Assembly (NCBI RefSeq): GCF_023913755.1
Contig: NZ_JAMXBJ010000033.1
Location: 8,008-72,007 of the forward strand
Reading direction: 5' to 3'
DNA from: Pseudarthrobacter cellobiosi
GTDB lineage: Bacteria > Actinomycetota > Actinomycetes > Actinomycetales > Micrococcaceae
Length of the DNA: 64,000 bases
The notes under the pieces were generated by a model. The model searched no databases and was not told where the DNA came from. It worked only from the letters and a program-made list of their open reading frames with translations. This document shows positions 59,800 to 64,000 of this stretch, piece by piece; the first letter of the stretch is position 1, and each line of letters opens with the position of its first letter. The translations under genes and the position numbers were made by a program.

Positions 59800-59945
59800 T
59801 CTCGGCGCCGGCGAAGTTAGCTGTCGGATTCGGACGAGTGGACTGTCCGGCCGCCCTGCCCGGAGCCCTCAGGCACCGTTGCAGGTCGGCTTCACCCCAA
59901 GGTGCACATGGCACCGTTTGTGGGTCCTCCGCCCCCGCCTTGAGA
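59800..59945 (-). promoter_or_regulatory. c-di-AMP riboswitch (ydaO type), copy 3
   Basis: The minus strand contains GGCGGGGGCGGAGGACCC, TTGGGGTGAAG, then CCGAATCCGACAGCTAACTT and CGCCGGCG, the same blocks as copy 1. It precedes the M23 gene. Confidence 0.88.
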
Positions 59946-60306
59946 AAAGAAGTACGTGGACCACCGGCGGGGTTTGGCGAAGCGGTCACACCCATACCCG
60001 CTATAGGCATGTATTTCCGTCGACTCTAGCGAACGACACGCGGAAGTTACAAATTCGTTACCAAATCTTGAGGATGGTACTTCGTTTAGAGAGCAAGCAG
60101 GCGTCGGGGGTAGCTGGCCTGTCCGGGGAAAGTTACGCTGTGGCTGACAGTCCTCTGAGAGAAGCCGGCGTCGCCTGAGTGTGGCCAGAATCATCAAACG
60201 AAACGGGGGTACGACACAAGCACAACCGCGGTGCCGGTTAGCAGAACATGCAAGCCGGCCCCTGCATCTATTTCCAGCCGCTCAACACCTTGGAAGAGAG
60301 AAAACG
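59946..60306. other. intergenic stretch
   Basis: Lies between the divergently placed M23 riboswitch promoter and the Csp-like gene. Nothing supported except probable promoters. Confidence 0.4.
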
Positions 60307-60720
60307 ATGACACACGCCAGCGCCCACAAAATGCTTGATGCCTACCCGAAGGATCTTGGCAGCATCGACCAGCACAAGCTCGCCGAATGTATCGCCGCGT
60401 CTTTTGACTGCGCGCAGGCCTGCACCGCCTGCGCAGATGCGTGCCTGAGCGAAGACATGGTCGCCGAGTTGACGAAGTGCATCCGCACTGACCTTGACTG
60501 TGCGGACATCTGCACCGCCACAGGAAATGTCCTCTCCCGGCACACCGGCTACGACGCGAACGTCACCCGCGCTGTCCTGCAGGCCTGCGCCACCGTGTGC
60601 AAGACCTGTGCTGACGAATGCGAACGGCACGCCGACATGCACAGCCACTGCCGGATCTGCGCGGAAGCTTGCCGTCGTTGCGAAAATGCGTGCAACGAAC
60701 TCCTTGCGGCACTCGACTAA
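60307..60720 (+). CDS. Csp-type four-helix-bundle copper storage protein
   Basis: A 137-residue cytosolic protein with about 17 Cys placed in helices as CxxxC/CxxC (AACTACADAC-like, DCADICTATG, CATVCKTCADECERH, HCRICAEACRRCENAC). This is the Csp/ferritin-like copper store, which holds many Cu+ inside a bundle. ATG 60307 follows GAGAGAA. No signal peptide, so cytosolic like Csp3. It probably buffers excess copper. Confidence 0.9.
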   Translation: MTHASAHKMLDAYPKDLGSIDQHKLAECIAASFDCAQACTACADACLSEDMVAELTKCIRTDLDCADICTATGNVLSRHTGYDANVTRAVLQACATVCKTCADECERHADMHSHCRICAEACRRCENACNELLAALD

Positions 60721-60850
60721 GCAGCCATACGGGGCGACAGGCGAAATGCTCACAGGAATCAGAGGCCTTCGGTCCCGTCTCCGACACTGATTTGGAGTCC
60801 CAGGAGTCCTCTCATCTGCAACCTGGCCGGTGAGGGGGTCGGCGAAGGGC

Positions 60851-61357
60851 CTAGTCGCCGGTCTGCGGCCGCCGGGGGAAGATCGTGCCGAGGACGAGGA
60901 GCGCTACTCCGGTGGTAACGAACGCGTCGGCGAGGTTGAAGGTGGGGAACCAGCCGCTGTGGAGGTAGTCCACGACCCCTTGCCCGTCGAGCCTGTCGAT
61001 GAAGTTCCCGACCGCGCCTCCGAGCAGCAGGGACGCTCCTGCCCGGGAGAGGCCAGTCATGATAGGGGCGGAGGAGACGGTGTACCAGATCAGGGCCGCA
61101 ATGATCAGGCCGGTGGCGGCGATGACGACCCAGGGTGCAAGGTCCGCGCCGAGGCTGAACGCGACACCGCGGTTGTAGAGCAGCCTAATGTTGATCGGTC
61201 CCAGATCGGCGGTCGTGCCGGTGGAGAGCAGCGCTTCGGCCACGGCTTTGACGACCAGGTCGGCTGCGGCAAGGACGGCTGCCACCAGAAGCAGCACCGT
61301 CCTGGACCGTCGGGCCTGCCCGGCAGGTGCGTCCGGCACAGCGGTTTCGGCGCTCAC
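60851..61357 (-). CDS. lspA: LspA signal peptidase II
   Basis: A 168-residue four-TM aspartyl protease. NRGVAFSLGAD, GGAVGNFIDRLDGQGVVDYLH and FNLADAFVTTG hold the two catalytic Asp. It removes lipoprotein signal peptides after Lgt acts. The start overlaps the ATPase stop by 4 bp (ATGA), an unusual pairing with a metal pump, but seen elsewhere in lead-resistance loci (pbrABC-type). Confidence 0.93.
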   Translation of the reverse strand: MSAETAVPDAPAGQARRSRTVLLLVAAVLAAADLVVKAVAEALLSTGTTADLGPINIRLLYNRGVAFSLGADLAPWVVIAATGLIIAALIWYTVSSAPIMTGLSRAGASLLLGGAVGNFIDRLDGQGVVDYLHSGWFPTFNLADAFVTTGVALLVLGTIFPRRPQTGD

Positions 61358-63309
61358 GCTGCCGGTTCCAACGCGGGGGCGGGCTTGGCGGCGTTGGACG
61401 TGGTCTTGCGGCTGATCCGGCCTGCCCTGACGCCGTTGGCGATCACGACAACTTCGGCCAGTTCGTGGATGAGGACCACGGCGGCCAGGCCGAGCATGCC
61501 GAACAGCGCGAGCGGTATCAGTACCGCGATCAGCGCCAAGGACAGGCCCACGTTCTGGAGCATGATGCTCCGGGTCCTGCGGGCGTGATCGAGGACCTGG
61601 GGAAGGTGGTTCAGGTCCTCGCCCATCAGGGCTATGTCGGCGGTTTCGATCGCGACGTCGGTGCCCATGGCGCCCATGGCGATGCCGGTGTCGGCGGTCG
61701 CGAGTGCCGGGGCGTCGTTGACGCCGTCGCCGACCATGGCGGTGGGCTGGCGGCCCTGGAGCGTGCGGATGATCTCGGCCTTGTCCTCGGGCCGGAGGTC
61801 GGCATGGATCTCCGTGATGCCCGCGGCCTTACCCAGTGCCGTGGCGGTGATGAGGTTGTCGCCGGTGAGCATGGCCGTGGTGTAGCCGGAGGCGCTCAGC
61901 CGGGCAATGACTTCCCGGGCTTCGGGCCGCAGCTCGTCACGGACCGCGACAGCTCCGATGACCTGGCCGTCTTCCTCGATGAGGACAGCGGTCGCGCCTG
62001 CGTGCTGCATCCTCTCAACCTCGGCGGCCAGCGGTCCGGCGTTGATCCAGCCCGGGCGGCCGAGTCGGACGGTCCTGCCATCGAGCAGGCCTTCCAGACC
62101 GGCGCCGGGGACGGTGTCCACATCGGTGACGGCAGCCCGGTCCGTTGCGGCGGCGAGGATGGCGCGGGCGAGCGGGTGTTCGCTGCGGGCCTCCAGGCCG
62201 GCCGCGAGGGCCAGGACGTGTTCCCTGGTGGCGGCGCCGGTTGCGGCGACATCGATCACGGCGGGCTTGTTCCGGGTGAGGGTTCCGGTCTTGTCCAGCG
62301 CGATAGTGCGGATTTTGCCGAGGGTTTCCAGGGCGCCTCCGCCTTTGATGAGAACGCCGATGCGGCTGGCAGCACCTACGGAAGCGACGACCGTGACGGG
62401 TACGGAGATGGCTAGGGCGCAGGGCGAGGCTGCGACCAGGACGACGAGGGCGCGTTCGAACCACAGCAGCGGTTCGCCGACGATGAAGCCGAAGACGATG
62501 ATCAGTGCGGCGGCGATGAGGATGCCGGGGACGAGTTTTTTGGCGATGGAGTCGGCCAGGCGCTGGCCAGGGCCCTTGCGGGATTGCTCGGCCTCGACGA
62601 TGTGCACGATCCTGGCCAGGGAGTTGTTTTCCGCGGTGCTGGTGACTTCCACCTCGAGCGGGCCGGTGCCGTTGATCGACCCGGCGTAGACCTCGCTTCC
62701 CGGCCCGGCCTCGACCGGAACGGATTCGCCGGTGAGCGCCGATGTGTCCAGGGACGTGCGCCCGGTGAGGATCCTGCCGTCAGTGGCAAGGCGCTCCCCG
62801 GGTCGGACAACCATCCGGTCCCCGGGGATGAGTTCTGCAGGGTCGACCGTGAGCTCGGTACCGCCGCGCAGGATGGTCGCCTCGGCCGGGACAAGGTCCA
62901 GCAGGGCACGCAGGCCGCGGCGGGTTTTCGCCAGTGAGTACTCCTCAAGGCCTTCGGAGATGGCGTAGAGGAAGGCCAGCATGGCTGCCTCCTCGAACTG
63001 ACCGAGGGCGACAGCGCCGGCGGCGGCGATCGTCATCAGCGTCCCGACCCCGATTTTGCCCTTCACCAGGCGGCGGAGGGTGGAGGGAACGAACGTCCAG
63101 GCTGCAACCAGCAGCGCGACGATCTCCAGGGGAAGCGTCAGCCACTGGGGCCCACCGGCCAGGGAAGCGATCCACCCCGCCAGGAGCAGGACACCGGAAA
63201 CGGCTGCCGCCCGGACCTCGCGGACCTGCCAAAAACCTACGGCCTCCTCCGCCTCGTCGGACTCGCCGGTCCCGGTCTTCTCATCGCTGCAGCCGCAGGC
63301 GTCACTCAT
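61354..63309 (-). CDS. ZntA/CadA/CoaT-type P-type ATPase (SPC motif)
   Basis: A 651-residue P1B ATPase without an N-terminal HMA; it has DACGCSDEK instead. TGES is present, ASPCALAISVPV near 297 (SPC, class P1B-4-like), DKTG near 337, GDGVNDAPAL near 524 and the C-terminal HELAEVVVIANGVRAGR. It exports Zn, Cd, Pb or Co. ArsR upstream and LspA downstream in one operon match Pb/Cd resistance sets. ATG 63309 overlaps the regulator stop (ATGA). Confidence 0.9.
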   Translation of the reverse strand: MSDACGCSDEKTGTGESDEAEEAVGFWQVREVRAAAVSGVLLLAGWIASLAGGPQWLTLPLEIVALLVAAWTFVPSTLRRLVKGKIGVGTLMTIAAAGAVALGQFEEAAMLAFLYAISEGLEEYSLAKTRRGLRALLDLVPAEATILRGGTELTVDPAELIPGDRMVVRPGERLATDGRILTGRTSLDTSALTGESVPVEAGPGSEVYAGSINGTGPLEVEVTSTAENNSLARIVHIVEAEQSRKGPGQRLADSIAKKLVPGILIAAALIIVFGFIVGEPLLWFERALVVLVAASPCALAISVPVTVVASVGAASRIGVLIKGGGALETLGKIRTIALDKTGTLTRNKPAVIDVAATGAATREHVLALAAGLEARSEHPLARAILAAATDRAAVTDVDTVPGAGLEGLLDGRTVRLGRPGWINAGPLAAEVERMQHAGATAVLIEEDGQVIGAVAVRDELRPEAREVIARLSASGYTTAMLTGDNLITATALGKAAGITEIHADLRPEDKAEIIRTLQGRQPTAMVGDGVNDAPALATADTGIAMGAMGTDVAIETADIALMGEDLNHLPQVLDHARRTRSIMLQNVGLSLALIAVLIPLALFGMLGLAAVVLIHELAEVVVIANGVRAGRISRKTTSNAAKPAPALEPAA

Positions 63310-63692
63310 CGTGTGTTCTCTTCTGTCAGGGCGGCGCCGGTGCTGCCGGTGCCGTAGTTCGGGCACAGGCTGACCGCGTTGCCGGTGGCGGCAAGCAGGA
63401 TCTCTGCCTGGGTGAGCATGTCCATCAATTCCGGACGGGAGAGTGAATAGTAGACGCTGCGGCCCTGCACCCGGCCTTCGACCAGGCCGCAATCGCGCAG
63501 GCATGCGACGTGGGCGGATACCGTTGACTGGGCCAGGCCCAGCTCCCCTGTAAGGTCACCAACCCGGACCTCACCGCCGGCCATGCGCTTCACGATGCTC
63601 AAGCGGGTCGGGTCACTGAGGGAATGGAACAGCGCCGCCGCAGGACTGAGCTGGCGGCACGGATCCGCGGAAACCATAGGTTCAATCGTCAT
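63306..63692 (-). CDS. ArsR-family metal repressor (CadC/SmtB-like)
   Basis: A 128-residue repressor: ALFHSLSDPTRLSIVKRMAG, the HTH TGELGLAQSTVSAHVACLRDC and the wing VQGRSVYYSLSRPEL. CLRDC and a later Cys (SLCPNYG) may bind Cd/Pb. ATG 63692 lies inside a palindrome. A -10-like TATCAT 8 bases upstream suggests a leaderless message. Controls the ATPase-lspA operon. Confidence 0.86.
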   Translation of the reverse strand: MTIEPMVSADPCRQLSPAAALFHSLSDPTRLSIVKRMAGGEVRVGDLTGELGLAQSTVSAHVACLRDCGLVEGRVQGRSVYYSLSRPELMDMLTQAEILLAATGNAVSLCPNYGTGSTGAALTEENTR

Positions 63693-63700
63693 ATGACGAT
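63685..63700. promoter_or_regulatory. 16-bp perfect palindrome at the ArsR start
   Basis: ATCGTCATATGACGAT, centred on the start codon of the ArsR-family gene. Likely autoregulatory operator. Confidence 0.55.
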
Positions 63701-63889
63701 GATAGCGCAGATTTATGATGTCATCGCCGCCATGCTGTAATGTCGAAAGGGCCGCCGCGACGCTCGCCAGAGTTTCGAGCGCATCCACACGTAAGAGCCG
63801 GACATGAGCGCGCCATTCGCTCAACCGGTGGGCGGGGCGATGCTGTTGCCGGTTTGGCAGAGCTTCAGAAATTGACCGAGGAGACACCG

Positions 63890-64000
63890 ATGAGCATTGG
63901 CGGATATTTCGCCGAGATGGTGCAGTCCGGAGCCTTATTGGTGGCGATGCCGCTGGCCATGACAGCCGGGACTGTGTCGTTCATTTCTCCGTGCATCCTT
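63890..64000 (+). CDS. ccdA: CcdA-type transporter, 5' part only
   Basis: 37 codons are visible: MSIGGYFAEMVQSGALLVAM then FISPCIL, the active-site Cys of TM1. GAGGAG precedes ATG 63890. It runs off the right edge. Most similar to the decayed copy at 28571 and the gene at 54402. It diverges from the ArsR-ATPase operon. Confidence 0.88.
   Translation, partial: MSIGGYFAEMVQSGALLVAMPLAMTAGTVSFISPCIL

Noticed and set aside
1..64000. CRISPR arrays, tRNA or rRNA genes
   Set aside because: I saw no regularly spaced repeats and no cloverleaf or rRNA signature; a tRNAscan and CRISPR search would settle it.

Overview
The window is high-GC DNA with an actinobacterial gene set. Short GTG-initiated genes with 4-bp stop/start overlaps, class E/F sortase, CsoR and CmtR-like metal sensors, CopD-CtaG fusion proteins and three c-di-AMP (ydaO-type) riboswitches in front of cell-wall hydrolases all point to a Micrococcaceae-like (Arthrobacter/Pseudarthrobacter type) host. 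I see no replication, ribosomal or central-metabolism genes. Recombinase fragments, truncated genes and repeated gene sets suggest a plasmid or genomic island devoted to extracytoplasmic copper/heavy-metal handling, thiol-disulfide chemistry, cytochrome-oxidase assembly and lipoprotein maturation.

Layout. 0-3 kb: the 5' part of an FAD-linked oxidase, small secreted and STAS-like proteins, an NTF2-like protein and a broken serine recombinase. 3.2-7.4 kb: a YHS metallo-protein, a P-type ATPase fused to a cupredoxin, and a small Met-rich exported protein. 7.4-11 kb: a sortase/surface-protein pair bracketed by a direct repeat that copies the 3' end of a dedA gene, plus recombinase and thymidine-phosphorylase remnants. 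11-14 kb: VKOR, CcdA and small membrane proteins. 14-24 kb: a long Lgt-like protein, a BlaR1-like M56 protease with its BlaI/CopY-type repressor, DUF3105, thioredoxins, a CcdA-like transporter, CopC, CopD-CtaG and TlpA. 24-30 kb: the csoR-copZ-copA operon, another Met-rich peptide/mini membrane protein pair, a BNR lipoprotein and decayed ccdA, merR-like and dsbA-like genes. 30-37 kb: NhaA, a MenT/AbiEii-like toxin-antitoxin pair, a ZIP transporter with a two-domain multicopper oxidase, and a divergent DtxR/MntR regulator. 37-49 kb: a riboswitch-led operon M23 peptidase-DUF305-DUF3105-SURF1, CtaG, an ArsR regulator, CopD-CtaG, a CmtR-like regulator with a CDF exporter and a DsbA-like protein, CopC, and a riboswitch-led NlpC/P60 gene. 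49-58 kb: a CsoR-type operator, a Cys-rich HMA protein, CopB-type ATPase, DUF6153, DUF305, BNR lipoprotein, CcdA, laccase-type multicopper oxidase, Lgt and DUF3105. 58-64 kb: a TPR-like protein, a third riboswitch with an M23 peptidase, a Csp-like Cys-rich copper store, LspA, a ZntA-type ATPase with an ArsR repressor, and the start of another ccdA.

How the parts fit. Cytosolic metal is sensed by CsoR, CmtR/ArsR-type and possibly BlaI-type repressors and exported by four P-type ATPases and a CDF pump. Outside the membrane CopC/CopD, multicopper oxidases, DUF305 and Met-rich peptides would bind or oxidise metal. CcdA, TlpA, DsbA-like and VKOR proteins keep cysteines in the right redox state, CtaG and SURF1 protect cytochrome-oxidase assembly, and Lgt/LspA process the many lipoproteins. 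The strongest new signal is a 17-bp palindrome, TACTAT-N5-ATAGTA. It occurs ten times (perfect or with one mismatch) in front of at least eight transcription units between 6.9 and 28 kb, including the promoter of the BlaI-type repressor. This suggests one BlaI/BlaR1-like switch controls a dispersed redox/copper regulon.
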